DNA of 64,000 nt from Isoetes taiwanensis. Its lineage: Eukaryota > Streptophyta > Lycopodiopsida > Isoetales > Isoetaceae. Of this stretch, positions 33,601 through 48,754 are shown piece after piece; the stretch's first letter is position 1; each line of letters starts with the position of its first letter. The stretch lies in assembly GCA_021234155.1 (NCBI GenBank), contig JAJEKV010000022.1, positions 7,084,132 through 7,148,131 of the forward strand, written 5' to 3'. The notes under the pieces are model-generated. The model was not told where the DNA came from, made no database searches, and saw only the letters and a list, made by a program, of their open reading frames with translations. Position numbers and translations under genes: made by a program.

Positions 33601-36600
33601 CTGATGGTCAGGACGAGGCGACATCATAAGGTTTTTAGGGTTTGCGAGGGTGGCTATGGCACCCCTTCACTCTGTTAGTTTCTAGAACGATCATTCATCT
33701 GTTATTCTATTCGTGGGCGGCAAGAAAGGAGTCAGAATAAAATTGCAATCTTTGCATGACGAGCAGAAGAAATCTAGCATGGTTTGGTACTTTTTGTGTG
33801 AAGATTTTGTCAGTTTCTATGTGTTCATGAAAAAAATCGTTGCATGATTGGGTGAGAGAAATCCAAAAGAATCAGATTTAGGTCTACAATGCTGCAGCGG
33901 CGAGAAACAGAGGAGCATTAGTTTTCTTGGAAAAAAAAAACAAGGTATATTTACCTGTCAACGAAATTCCAAAAATGGCGCTATGGCAGGGTGGTTTGGG
34001 ATATCGAGGAGTTTTATTTCTTTCAAATCCAGCAGAGTTCCATTTAGTTGAAAAAATTTGTGGTAGATACAAGAGCAACTTGAAATAGAAGTAGAAAAGA
34101 TGGTCGTGATACTGTTGTTGGTTGGAGCACTCTGCATGTTCATGGAGAGTTGCAGGATGGTCATATGGAGGTTCTATACACGGACATAGGCACAATATTT
34201 TTTGATGCAGCTGCTTTCATGGCCAAAAGTATTTCATGGCCATATATGGGGGATATATAATCATTACTCTCCATTGCTGGTACTAATATTGCATCCAAAT
34301 GAATGGTGGCATGAATGCTGCTGTGGAAATTTGGGCAGATTAAAGGTCCGTCCAAAAGGTAAGATGGTTATAATCTCTGCTCAGATTGTTTTTCACATTG
34401 ATCTCACACTCATATAATCATGGTGAGACTACCATATCTACGATGTGGCATCCCCTGGTATAAATCCGTGAACCAAGTTCTTAATATAGTTACCCTCACG
34501 TATTTGTCTGCCCCAAGTAACACGTTGAAAGAATATTACATCAATAGCACTAAGTTCAGCATCAAAGGTAAAAATTTCGCACGCACCAAATGTTAGCAAA
34601 ATAGATTGCTGTAGTTTCTACGGACAATGTTAACTGGAAGCCATCATTAGCATAGAACCAATCTACCTGCTATATGGCATCTTCTAGTATAAATCCTTGA
34701 ACCATTTTCTGAATCTAGTTACCTGTGCCAAACAACATGTTGAAATTGTGATTATTAGATATTAGTTAGAGACTGCTATATCAATCAATGGACCAAGTTT
34801 ATCATCAAAGGTAGAAATATGGCACACCCAAATATTCTTATAGATACCAAAGGTATGAAGAGTGTCAATCTCTGCCAACAATGTTGTTCTGGAATGAATT
34901 TTACATTGCCAAGTGCAAGGCATGTGCCAACAATGATAACATCCACAGCTCTGCCATCAATCGCGGTGGAGATCTTGAGCCAAAGTATGCATTGAAGGCT
35001 ACCCATTGAAGCAGACTCTTAGCAAGAGTACAGATTTAAGAGGATGACCATGCCGAGGTGATCAGAATTGCACTTGTATGCATTTCTGCAACCTACACAC
35101 CATATCTCAAGCCCCGGGAATGCACTTATACATCAAAAGGGTATGGCATCTGCGTTCGGAGGGTAGCAAAAAACCCCCCTTGTAAACACATTTTTAAAAG
35201 GCAATCGACCCCTCTGTGTATAGATATTGCTCTAGATCAGTGCCTAAAAACACCCCTAAGTATACGTACGCAAATGGTCCAAAAAACACCCCTCCGTTGA
35301 ACTCTCATGGGTTATACACTGATCAAAGGTGAATCCCCCGGGATCTCAAGCTCTATTGTAGATGGTTTACATTATCATGCGGCCTAGTAATAACACATGG
35401 CACGCCTCTAACTCCTCCTAAAACACTCCTGCAATGTTGACCCCTTATCTCTCATTAAAGAAGAATGCATCCAATGTTGTAGTTGCAAAAATGGATCAAA
35501 ACAAAATTATTATTACAAAGCTTGAAGACCAACTAATGCAAAGATGTTGTCAAAACTTACAGTGTTGATTCTGAATTACCTCTTTGCCAAAAAGAAATGT
35601 TCTGTACAAATATAAGGAGTATGGCCAAAAGAAAATGCCCATGCAATTATTGTAGATGTAGTGGTGCTTTTGCAATATTCCCAAAACATCCCTGCTAAAG
35701 AAACAGATTAAGCCCCTGTTACTAAGAATGTTTGAAACTGTTTTATGAAACAGTTATGAGCTGCAAACAGTATATAGTATATCAACTTCTTTACATGTAC
35801 TATGAAGATTTTCATCTATTTTTAAGGGGATTTAGAAACAGTTTAGGACTTCTACGGTGCCCCTGGCTCTCTCTATGTTCAGTTTCTGAGCTTTGATCTA
35901 CCAGCAAAAAATTTCTGCATGTATTCCTGCTTTTTTTTTCAATTAGAATTGAAGCTCTAGCATGAAACCTTATAAGTTTTCAGGTTTTACAGAACATTTG
36001 GTATTTTTGCTATGTCTTCTTAAGGATTACATTGTCGAATTTGCATTTGCAAGATATAGAGCTAAGCATTAACTCTACAAAGTTTATTTTTTTAACAAAA
36101 CAGTCGAGAAAAATAAGATGTCCAAGCTCATTTGAAAATGCAAAAACATTAACTTAAGTAACGTATGCCTATTGATATTCTCACCTCAGGCATTGAGCAG
36201 GTCGATTCTTCTGAAGAATAGATTCTCGCAAAAGAAGCGCCAACAGCTTGATTGGTAGATAACTCTTCAAGGCACACGTTTGCAGGCTGGTTCCTTACAA
36301 ATGCTAACTTTGCTAGATCTGCAGAATGCAAAGTCTGCTAAGTTTGCTTGCAAAGGATATGATCAAATTAATTTCTAACAAATACATGTAAAACATCATT
36401 GACCTTAAATAACCATTATTTATCTAGAGCATGTAAATTAGCTACTTCACAGCATGTACCAGCTATAAATAACAATATGCAACAATATCCAAAAAGTTTT
36501 GCGGCTATAGCACATGCATGTATCTATTTTAACCTTTAGCAGTTCGTTGTATCATCTAACATAGCTTACTACTCTATTTAAACCATGGTACATCTTACTA

Positions 36601-37555
36601 CTCTATTTAAACCATGGTACAAATTAGATCCCTGGATGCCAATCATACCTGACCCAAGCCAATAATCAAACGATGCACATTGATGATGCATTTACGTTTT
36701 GGTTTCCATTTTCATGCATGATTCATGGTTTATGTAAAAAGAGCAAATAAAATAATCAAATCTGAGCAGAAGACTGCAAAACGTGATAAGTATTACCTTG
36801 GACGACTTTCAGATTATCTGCAATGAGTAGCTTCTATGCCATGATCAACAGAATCTGTTTGAAAAATAGCTGTCAGAAACAGGCCATGAGATTATTTTGC
36901 ATAGGGCACATCATCAATTTCATTTAGACTTTATGGTCTACGGCATGTACAGAAGTCTACAAAATGCAAAGTCTGTCAAGTCTGCCAAGAACATGCCGAT
37001 TTGCAAAGTCTACATAATGCAAATATGCAAGTCTGCTTGCTAAGGGTTTAGAATTGGAATATGTGATGTCTTCATGCATCAGGAAATCATGCATCAAATG
37101 TCTATCTAAATAATTTGAAATGACACAGATCTGAAAATTAAATGAAACAACTATCTACCTGGATGTTAAATCTGAAGCTCCAGCCCGCTATCCGATTAGC
37201 AGTTCAGACGGAATGGAGAAGCAGATGGAATGGAGGAGAGTGGGAAAATTTGTACCTGAAGCAGCTCTAGCCTGCTATGTGGGCGCCAAAGCAATGCCGG
37301 AAAGCAAGTTCTGAAAGCATTTTGAATGAATGAAGAAATGAAGGAGGGAGGCGGCATCCTGGCTATGGCGAGGAGCCAGCCCAAAAAATTATTCCATCCG
37401 TTAAGTTAGCCGAGGAAAAAAATGTATATCACAACCCTTGCCTTAAAAATTTTACATGCCGAGTTTTCAATTTTCTGATCCCAAGATTTTGCTTTTCCGC
37501 CGGATTTTGATGTCTACATGCGACGGAAAAAAGAAGACACCCACCCCAAGAAACA
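33601..37555. other. Long gene-poor stretch
   Basis: No recognised gene. Short direct duplications occur: CTTACTACTCTATTTAAACCATGGTAC near 36568 and 36595, and AAGTCTGC/AAGTCTAC phrases around 36950-37035. Paired phrases at about 34440-34520 and 34670-34750 (GGCATC.CC.GGTATAAATCC.TGAACCA) suggest an older duplicated element. No open frame here has motif support. Confidence 0.45.
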
Positions 37556-37557
37556 TT

Positions 37558-38110
37558 TTAAGTAAGTAGATATGATCCATTGTAGAAGATCACTACATGC
37601 ACCAAAAAATATCCTGTTGAAAATAAAAATATGCTTGATTTAGTTTCAGGGACATATACCCTATATCCTTTGGATTGCTCATCATACCCTACAAGAAATC
37701 CTACTTCTGCCTTATTATCTAGCTTCATTCTTAATTCAGCTGGTACATGGGATGGGCATATACCAAACAACCAAAGGCTTTTAACCTTTCATAATTTATT
37801 CTTTTATTTGGACTCCATAGAGCATCTGGGATATTAAACTAGCTGAAGGCAACATGTTTTGTATTAACACTGCAGTTTGTAATGCTTCTTCCCAAAGTTT
37901 GTTTGGCAGACCACTTCCTTTTATCATGGCTCTGACAGCATCCATTATAGTCCTATTCTTTCTCTCAGAGACCCCGTTTTGCTGAGGAGACTATCTGCAA
38001 GTTAACTGTCTTTTAATTCCATGAGCTACACATAAATGTTTAAATTGTTTAGCAAGGTGTTCTCTATATTCTAGCTTGAATGTGACAGTCTTATTTTATG
38101 ACACAAGTAG
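37558..38110 (-). pseudogene. Ty1/Copia retrotransposon integrase fragment
   Basis: The minus strand reads EYREHLAKQFKHLCVAHGIK and later QLTC, then a stop. It continues SPQQNGVSERKNRTIMDAVR, SGLPNKLWEEALQTAVLIQN and MLPSASLISQMLYG. These are the hallmark integrase core blocks of Copia elements (PQQNG..ER.NRT, W.EA..TA). The lower end (37558-37770) encodes PAELRMKLDNKAEVGFLVGY and SKGYRVYVPET, the post-core segment. Stops and frameshifts interrupt it. No LTRs or RT domain were found nearby. Confidence 0.85.
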
Positions 38111-38147
38111 AAAAGCACGACCATATAGCTGAAAATAAGAAGTATGT

Positions 38148-38361
38148 TCTCAGATATATATGGAAGAACAACATTGCCAAAACGTGATTTTCACTCATAC
38201 TAGGCTAACATATGTTGGAAACCATGAGAGAATATACAAGCTAAAATGTGTCCTCAATCTCAGATATACATGGAAGAACACCGTTGCCAAAACGTGATTT
38301 TCATTCATACCAACATATGTTGGAAACCATGAGAGAATACAAGCTAAAAATGTGTCCTCAA
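38148..38361. repeat. ~107-bp tandem duplication in the alpha-tubulin 3' flank
   Basis: Two adjacent copies share TCTCAGATATA.ATGGAAGA, GCCAAAACGTGATTTTCA and ATATGTTGGAAACCATGAGA. They end about 40 bp downstream of the tubulin stop codon, so they lie in or near its 3' UTR. Confidence 0.85.
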
Positions 38362-38398
38362 ATGAAGGACTCAACACAAAACAAACTGTTTAATAAAA

Positions 38399-40640
<2,242 letters not shown>

Positions 40641-40661
40641 TGCAACTTGTAGCCCCATTAT

Positions 40662-41346
40662 GCAACTTGTAGCCCCATTTTCTTCTGGGGGAAATAGTTC
40701 AAACAGAATACTACTGCTAGATAAGATAGATAGATAGATGGGGGGGTGCCCACAAAACGTGCACTTAAGGTTTGAACATAACAGAGGCTCGGATTTTCTG
40801 ATCAAAATTGGAAAAAAAAAGCACGGTTCCGGAAAGCTCAAGACCTAACCTGTTAAGAGAAACAAAAATCAGAAAAATCGACTGTCTACACCTGGAGTTG
40901 TGAGCCTTCAAAATAGGCCTATCACCTGACCATCCCCGTTCACCTCCTGTCCATCTAGTGTGCACCAGGATTTTTAGTTCATTTTTCATGAAGAAGCACG
41001 ACCCAGAGCAACTTGTAGTCCCATTTTCTTACTGGGGAAATAGTTCAAAGCAGAATACTACCGCTAGATAAGATAGATAGATAGATGGGGGGTGCCCACA
41101 AAACGTTGAAAGTAGGCTCGGATTTTCTGATCAAAATAGGAAAAAATAGGGAAAAAAGCACGGTTCTGGAAAGCTCGAGACCTAACCTGTTAAGAGAAAC
41201 AAAAATCAGAAAAATCGGTTGTCTACACCTAGAGTTGTGAGCCTTCAAAGTAGGCCTATCACCTGACCATCCCCGTTCACCTCCTGCCCATCTAGCGTGC
41301 ACCAGGATTTTTAGTTCATTTTTCATGAAGAAGCACGATTCCAGAG
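40662..41346. repeat. 346-bp tandem duplication upstream of alpha-tubulin
   Basis: Two copies with a 346-bp step start at GCAACTTGTAG (40662 and 41008). Each includes a GATAGATAGATAGATGGGG microsatellite, CGGATTTTCTGATCAAAAT and CACCTGACCATCCCCGTTC. They differ by few substitutions and small indels (the second lacks ~20 bp after CAAAACGT), indicating a recent duplication. No coding role is seen. Confidence 0.9.
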
Positions 41347-41439
41347 CTTTTGGGTGCACGATTCCAAGGCTTCTGTGAGAGGAAGATGGTACCAAAACTG
41401 AGGCAGAAGCTGGGCAAAGGCATGGAATGCGGGCGCCCC

Positions 41440-41870
41440 CTCCCAGACAGACAGACAGACAGATAGATGTTTTAAAATTGCGCCACCCTTAGCATCATGT
41501 GAGCAATGACTACTTGACTTGTATCTCTTGGTAGAATAATGCCGCACCACTGAGTGCCCTCTTCTTTGACATTGGGGTCCTAATAGACAATGGATATGCA
41601 TTAATAATACCATTGTCATCCATAAGCTCCAACTCTGGTAAATGAATTCTCCCATAAACCGAAATGCAACCTGTAGCTCATAAATGAATTCTCCCATAAA
41701 CCAAAATGTAACCTATAGCTCATATGTTGATGCACAAAATTTTCATATGCCTAATACAAGCAATACAATCTTGATAATTTAAACCGAAATGCAACCTATA
41801 GCTCATGTGTTGATGCACAAAATTTTCATATGCTTAACACAAGCAATATAATCTTGATAATTTGACCCCT
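41440..41870. repeat. GACA microsatellite and ~83-bp tandem repeats
   Basis: (GACA)n/(GATA)n is at about 41449-41470. AATGAATTCTCCCATAAACC occurs at 41641 and 41682. An ~83-bp unit (AACCTATAGCTCAT.TGTTGA, then CAAGCAATA.AATCTTGATA) occurs at about 41710 and 41793, with a third partial copy of its end at 41880. Confidence 0.8.
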
Positions 41871-41899
41871 TTGATATGTGTCTTGATAATTTGACCCCT

Positions 41900-43300
41900 T
41901 TGATATGAACCAAGCACAGGGGAGTAATGGGTTGGGAAAAATATGGCAAATACTAAGTAAATATTCCAGTGTAGGCCCGTGATATAAGGGCAAAGAATAT
42001 ATTACCAATGTATGAATATTATAGGCGGCACTTATAATTAGGAAGATCTTTGTTTAACACAAAAGGGGGGCACCAAAATTAATGGATGGGGTCGAGAGTT
42101 ATAGAAGAAAAGGGGCCCTCACTTTTTATAAAAGGACCATCAAAACTAATATTAAGAAGGAGACTATATTTGAAGGGATATCTTTCATATTTTAAAAGGG
42201 AGGCGCTTATTTTTACAAGAAATTTATCGCGGCGACCTTGGCAGCGGCGAACATTTCTCTTTACCAACTTGGCATCAGTTCAAAATCCAAGTATTATAGA
42301 GAAAATTTCAAGATTATTTTTATTGACTAAACAATCTATTGATTAGTAAGTTACTGTTAGTCTATTAAATAATAGGCACATCTAAACCTATGAAACCAGT
42401 TTCCCAGTCTATTACTTAATGGGCAAGAACAACTAAACCTGTGAAACCAGTTTCCTTGAATGGGATGGTGAATTGAGTTTTTAAGAGGTTTAAAAACTAT
42501 GACCCTAAAACAATAATGTACAGAAATTGTCTATGTGCTCCATTTATGCTCTAATGATATGCTACTATCCCTGACCATTGCTAAGCATTAGCATAGGATT
42601 AATACATCTCTCGTTTCCATCATATACTCCATAAGCTCTTGCCCTTTAATGTTGAATTCTTAAGGTGCGATGTTCCTCATCCCGATGGACGTCAATCTAT
42701 TAACATGTTCCGAATAAATTGATATAGCATTGTAAAAATTTATTGGATATCATAGACATTTATCTAAACATATGTAATTCAGTTTCAAATTTTTCGTGTT
42801 CTCTGCCGCAATCTATCGATACCACGTGTGCGGCCAGATTAAAGAAGAAAATTTGCCCTGTTCTTGCTATGCTGCGGCAATGGTGGATCCGCAGATTTTG
42901 GCCATTTGTTTGGAGGCTGGCTCTTAGCTCCAGCTGGTTCTACCGCTGTCATCATCGAAATTTCTAGATGCTTTTTGCTGGAAGCGGCTAAGCCACATGT
43001 TCTAGAATTCAGAATTTTTGTTGGAAACGGCTACATCACATGTTCAGAAATCGAATTGATGAGTATATAAATCCATGGCTCCTGCCGCTGCTTCTACCCT
43101 TAAATCGGGCTGCTGTGAATGATTCTTGGTTGTGTAGGCAATGCGCTTCAAAAACCTCAAAATCTGGGCCCCACAGATTCCGATGAGTTCTTCAAATTTG
43201 TTTGAAGCAAATAGGGCATTTTAAAGGTTTCAAACTCCCCACTATATCCGGAATGCCGTTGTAGATGCTCATGTCAAACTTAGCCAAGAGGTGATGGCCC
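41900..43300. other. AT-rich stretch, no gene seen
   Basis: A segment near 42220-42270, in reverse complement, reads AAGAGAAATGTTCGCCGCTG, then GCGATAAATTTCTTGT. It resembles the plus strand at 50943-50985, so it is a dispersed repeat in opposite orientation. Duplicated phrases ACCTGTGAAACCAGTTTCC near 42390 and 42436 are also present. No coding sequence was recognised. Confidence 0.45.
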
Positions 43301-43309
43301 ATTTTTTCT

Positions 43310-43616
43310 ATGAAGAAAATGAAGCATAATGACCCTAAATCCGGATATGTTCATGTTTTACGAGCATTGCAAGTGATGCTCCAATGCGGTGCCATTTTGC
43401 GGGGTAGGCATATCCATGAGCAAATTCTTGATAGTGATCTTGGTCTCATGTTGTCAATCGCAAGACCAGAAATGTGGTAACTTGAAACGCCATTATTGCA
43501 AGATATGCTCAACATAATCAAAGCCATCTTGCCACGGAATGCTTTCACAACAAGGAAGATGTATTCACCAAAGAGGTTGTTGAAAATGAGCTCACTTGAC
43601 CTCGTTATAGCCATAG
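43310..43616 (+). pseudogene. PPR gene fragment, 5' side of LINE B
   Basis: Plus-strand frames give PPR phrases: YVHVLRALQVMLQCGAILRG, RHIHEQILDSDLGL, then NVVT-stop-NAIIARYAQHNQSH and TECFHN. These correspond to consecutive motifs of PLS-class PPR proteins, normally used in organelle RNA editing or processing. A stop stands in place of the conserved Trp of VTWNA, and frames change. The fragment ends at the GGAA tract that borders LINE B. Confidence 0.72.
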
Positions 43617-44609
43617 GAAGGAAGGAAGGAAGGAAGGTACTTTTTATAGTCCACGGGGAGACCAATCTGGCCTATGGGACCTAATAAAAAGCGGAAGCGG
43701 ATTACTGCCGGGATTAAAAACCCCTTCCCCGAAAAAGGTTTCGAGGAAAAACGTGGCAACAATCGGCTGGCCGACAAAGCGTGCTAATCATATAAAATGC
43801 GTAAACATCCCAATATATACGGTCATGCACCACCCGTAGTGCCTAGTCGTGGACTGACCGGACGGGGGCAAATGTCTTGACCTTGAGGTCCGGGGTACCT
43901 CCGGATGTATGACCCGGGGGCGCGTCTTGACGGTGTGTTCATCGGCAAATGCAAGAGGCCCGCCGTATTACTAAGGGGCGTCCGCCCGGATCGGCCGAAC
44001 ACTTGGGCAACTCACGGAAAGTGTGAGACTCATCCTCAATGGCACCCGTTTGGATGCCTTGTGAATTTTGTCTGGCGGGGGCTCCCAATCCACAGATCTC
44101 GCCTCGGATCGATGCGAAGATGGGTGGGCACAATGCGGCGAATGGAGGCAATGAGTCCCCGCTTTTTCGGTATTTGGGAGCAGGTAGCTGTGGGCCCAGG
44201 GCTCTTTCTGGGGTTGATGTGCTCCTTGTAATGGGCCATTTGACTGCTCTAGAGCAATGGGGTCGAGCTTGCCAAGGAAACAAGCATCTAGGTACTCCAT
44301 GTACATCACGATCGGTCATTGCGCCGGTATGCGCATCTGTGCTCTGCCTTGCGTTCCATCTGGCGAACCAGCGATCTCTCTTACCCCTCCAGCGGGCCCT
44401 AAGCGGCTGCGGACTCCATGGCCACGATGTAAGCCAGTCTTGGGGGGCCGAGCATCACCCATAGTAACCACTTTACGAAAATAGGCATGTGTCTATCAAG
44501 GGGCTGCCGTGGCGGCAAGAATCGATTTCTTGCAGCGAGAATCGATGGGGGGTGAAGGTTTCACCCCAAGTGCCCGTGCCAAAATGCCTTACGCACACTG
44601 CTCCAAGTC

Positions 44610-45700
44610 ATTTCAGTCACCAAAGAGGCAGCAGGGCCCCAAACCTCGACCGTCTGAAGGGGGGCTTTCGACCCGGTGCGAGCAGATGTGGCCGATGGCC
44701 CCAATCATATAGCTCTGCACGGTATTTGTTACGCATGGCATAAAAGCTTTCCGGCCTAGCGTCACCCATAAGCGGATAGGCGCCTCCGGCTGAGCGGGGG
44801 GGAACTCCACCCCTAGGTACTTGTAGGTGGGCGTGGCGTCCACAGTACATCCCCGATATGTGAGTCGCGAGGAGGCATGGGGTGGCGTGAAGAGGATATG
44901 AGAACCACCACAGTCTTGGCGGATTAATGGCGTATGTCGTAGCGACAAAATGTGTCTAGGGCATCCGGGTGAGGCGCATAACCACGGGGTGTGGGCGGCG
45001 GGCCAACATCGTCGCATAGATGATGGTGGCGGATGACACGGTGCAAAAAGCGTATGCCATCCCCATGCTTTCGGTAAGCAGGGGCTCTAAGCGATCAATG
45101 TAGAGGCCAAAAGTGTTGGCGAGAGGGGCAACCATGGGACCCGATACTGCGGCGGTGAATGCTTGGCGCCGGTACGCATCACGCCAAAACAACTCTCATA
45201 CAACTTGTATATGGCATTACGCACGGCGGGAGCCCCGATTGGCGCTTGGTCTAGCCCCGGCTTTTCAGGGGGACCCGTATCAAAAGCCTTGCGAAGTCCA
45301 CAAGCGACAATACAAGTCCGGTAGATGATTAGCCGTTTGTCTTCAATCGATGCGCGGCGTAAAGATATGGTCAATCGTTGAGTGGCGGGGTCGAAAGCGT
45401 CACTTTGTGTGAGGCTTTCACACATCATTTGCCTCCGCCCGGTAGTCTGCTGCTTTCTTTCGAGAATGCCCGATAGTTTGGCAAATCTTGAAGCCCGACC
45501 ATGATGCGGCCAGGTAATTGGCCGGACGATTGTGGGTCGCCGCCTTGTGAATGGGAACAACCACGCCAGGGTCCATTGGCGGGGAAACCCTCCCTGCAAT
45601 GCTCACATTGAAACGGGGGTAGTGAGGGACGTGACCGCAGCGGCTGCCCCGCCCTTGAGTAACCTGCCCGCATACCATCGAGGTCATTTTGCCTTCCCAT
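44610..45700 (-). pseudogene. Reverse transcriptase domain of LINE B
   Basis: Minus-strand pieces: VVVPIHKAATHNRPANYLAA with SGFKICQTI (RT block with the NY motif), LANTFGLYIDRLEPLL (the PLSPTLF-GLYID block), and a YADD-equivalent at about 45004-45018 where a one-base deletion turns TATGCNGACGAT into TATGCGACGAT. The downstream YKYLGVEF motif typical of LINE RTs is intact near 44817. The domain is dead by frameshift. Confidence 0.78.
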
Positions 45701-46229
45701 TAGCTAGCCGTTGCGGGCCCTCCCTCAACATCCTCGTCCCACGAGAACCAATGGGGGCCATCCCGTGGGGGGTATGGGCGTCTGGCGTCCCTGGCCCGGG
45801 TCATATTTCTTTGCAAAGTAGTACTCCCCTCCCCTTGCGGGGTGTGATGTCCCAGGTAGGGTGGGTTGGCCTTGAAACTCTGGCGCCAAAAGGTTCGAGG
45901 ATGAGTGTCGGCCAGGCCGAACATCTCCCCACGATGCTTGGCAAGGTACCGCCTTTGTGTCCCTTCGGATGGGCATGATGCGTGTGGTGGCACGCAAAGC
46001 GGGTACTGGATCGAATGTAGCCAATTTTGCCGCTTGCGTTCTTTGACTCGCATCAAACCATGGAGTTGAGGAATGTTTTGTGACCGGCGAAGTCTGCCAA
46101 GCACTGTCCATTTGCATCGGTAATAGAAGTCGGTAGTGCATCTGCTTTGCTCTAGTGTGGAGGAGTGCGAGAGTGCTGGGAGGGCGTCCATGAGCATCTC
46201 GGCGTAGTCCTACGCACGCTCATAATCTA

Positions 46230-47085
46230 GTCTCAAGCGAGGGGCGGGGCATAGTGGGGGATTACGGCGGCTTGCCAAACCAGGTCCAAATAAAGTGGGG
46301 AGGTGATCGGTGCGACCTCCTCATCCCGTATGCTGTGCCCACCCGGCGGCGTGATGAGATGCATATCTTGTGCAACTACAAGCACATAGTCCACCACACT
46401 AGACCCTCCCCCGATTGTCACATGCATGTGCACTTGCGAGAATCAGACCCAGCGTGAAAGGCCATTGCAAATTATCAAGTCAAAAATGCCACATAGCGAG
46501 AACAGCATGCGCCAAAGCGAGTGACACGCTGTCATCGACCAGCGTGGCCGAGGGTACTTCTGGGGCGTAGCTCTGGGACATCGTCGTGAGGGGTCAAGTC
46601 GCATGGGCTGCTCTACTCTGTCCGGGTGCATTGAAATCTCCAAGAAGGGCGACCCTACCCAAGCTAGCGTCTTTAGCTGTATGTCATCATATAGATCGAC
46701 ATATGGGTCCATCCTATCCGCATCGGGGTGGGCTGCGATAGAAGGTCTTTGTCTGCGTGGGGAAATAACACGGACGAAAAAAGAGGGTTGCCAGCGGTAT
46801 TATGCACACGAACCGGATATACCGGTTTGTGTCTACGTCTTACGGAGGGTAGAGATGTGCCAAGGTTGTCCGTGTGGTAGCAAGCCACTCCCCATGACCC
46901 ATTTATCTGTCACAATGGTATTGAAGACCAGAAATGTTGGTAACACAAATCGGTGCTTTGTGCCCGGCATGCTCCCATGTCTCCATGAGGAAGATGAGAT
47001 CCATACCGGCCGCCCACGGAGTTCATCTTGTCCCCCTCGCCCAGGGAAGCCTCGACAATTCCATGAGACCACCAGGAGGCACAAT
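46230..47085 (-). pseudogene. AP-type endonuclease domain of LINE B
   Basis: The minus strand starts VVSWNCRGFPGRGG near 47070, the diagnostic SWNCRG start of plant LINE endonucleases. PYVDLYDDIQ follows at about 46690-46710. Then come FDLIICNGLSRW near 46470 and GGGSSVVDYVLV near 46400, the late endonuclease motif. Blocks lie in different frames. Confidence 0.78.
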
Positions 47086-48754
47086 TCCTATTTGTCGGCC
47101 GAGGGGATGGTATCTGCTGACTGAGTGTGGGGGAGGGCGGGGAAGCGCAGAGTGAGTGAGAAGTAGATGGGTGGAGGCAAAACATGTGGAGAGGGCGTGG
47201 GCGCGAGGGGCGAGGGTAGGGCGAGGAGAAGGGGGGCCGTGGTAGTAGAAGCGAAGCCGGGGCAGCGTCATTTGTGGTTGGGGCTGCGGGTCTGGCGGCG
47301 ATGCAGGTTTGTCGAAAAATGTGCACCACGCCTCGAACCAATCTGCGGCACCCCATTTGGCGAATGCCTCCGACCACGACAAGGTCTGGCTGCGTGCCTC
47401 ATTTCCCGCGTATCGGTGTGAGGTCCCCGGTCCACGCACGGGGATGTCCCCTTCAACATCTGCCCTGGCGCAATATGGCATCACGCACTGCATCCGCAAC
47501 CGTGAATATGACAATGCGGTCCGCGGCCCGGGCCCCGAGCCCCATGCCGAACTGCTCGGTAAATGTGAATCGGCCGGGAATGTCATCCGTCCGGAGAATG
47601 TGTGTTCGGATGTGGTGGTGAAGACTTCTCCCCCGCCGTTACGGCATGCCTCGAACTACTGGATTAGGCCTCTCGCTGCGCTCACTGGAGTTCCCCGGCT
47701 GCTCGCCGGGTCAAAAGGTGGGCGTAGGGCGGGTCTGTCTTTGGGGGTGGTGGTGGTGGGCTGGGATGGCGTGGAGTGGCCCGGAGTGTGGCTGGGATGG
47801 CGTGGAGTGGCTGGAGAGCGGGCAGCGGAAGGCGGGGCGTGGTGCGGCCGGTGTGGAGAGCGTGGCGGGATAGCGATGCAATGGCGTTCTACCGTTCACA
47901 CAATGAAGTGGGAGGACAGCTCTTCGCGAGAACCTTGGCTAGCGCTTAGCCATCTCACACTTTTTACCTTCTTTGCGTTGACTATGAACCTCGGTAGGGA
48001 GACCACGGCAAATGCGTGGGCCGGTTGCGCCTTAACCCCTGGGCTCGAGGCTGCGTGGCAGGCGTGCTCGAGCCCGGCACCTGGTCGAGGGGCGGGCTCA
48101 TTTGTTCGATCTTACTCACGGGAATCCACGAAGGCGTATGCAGGCATGCGCAAAGCTGACACCCGTGCTCCTGATGCCATGGTGGTGGCTGCCTCTACCT
48201 CTGAAGAGCCCAGGGAGCATTGACCATCGTCTCTGCATTCGCGGCGCTCCCTCTCTGTGTCATGGTGTCGGAAGTGATGAACCACCACGAGTCTGGCGGG
48301 CCGCATGTGGCTGACCTCTGCACAGCCTTCTTGCCTTTCGAAGTGTGCAGGCCAAGGCCATCTTCCACATGCGGGTCTTGGGTCTCCAAGCTTTGTGATA
48401 CGGTTCTTCGACCCGATTTGCCTTTTGAGCACATGGGATGCCGAGGACTCCATCTCCAACGCCATGCCAGCGGTGCACCTTGTTAGCCTCAATCACGACC
48501 TTTGTTAGCCTCCATTCCAGCTTTGGCGTGGCTCCAATTTCTGCTAGAGGCGGGAGTTCCTATATTGGTGCGAGCAATTAATCCCTTCGGCCGGTGGCCT
48601 GGCCGGGGGCCTTAGCCTTAGCAGAGCCTCCTTCTTCATGGAGGATGACTCTCCCCGTCCATGATGGCTGATCGGGACCGTTTGTCGCGGCGGGCCTAAG
48701 CCTTGGGGTTTCAGCCTGCCGCCCATCTTCCCTCGTGGCCATGACTCCCAAAGT

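Noticed and set aside
47309-48223. 304-codon plus-strand open frame
   Set aside because: Same situation antisense to LINE B; no motif, biased composition, and competing frames on both strands.
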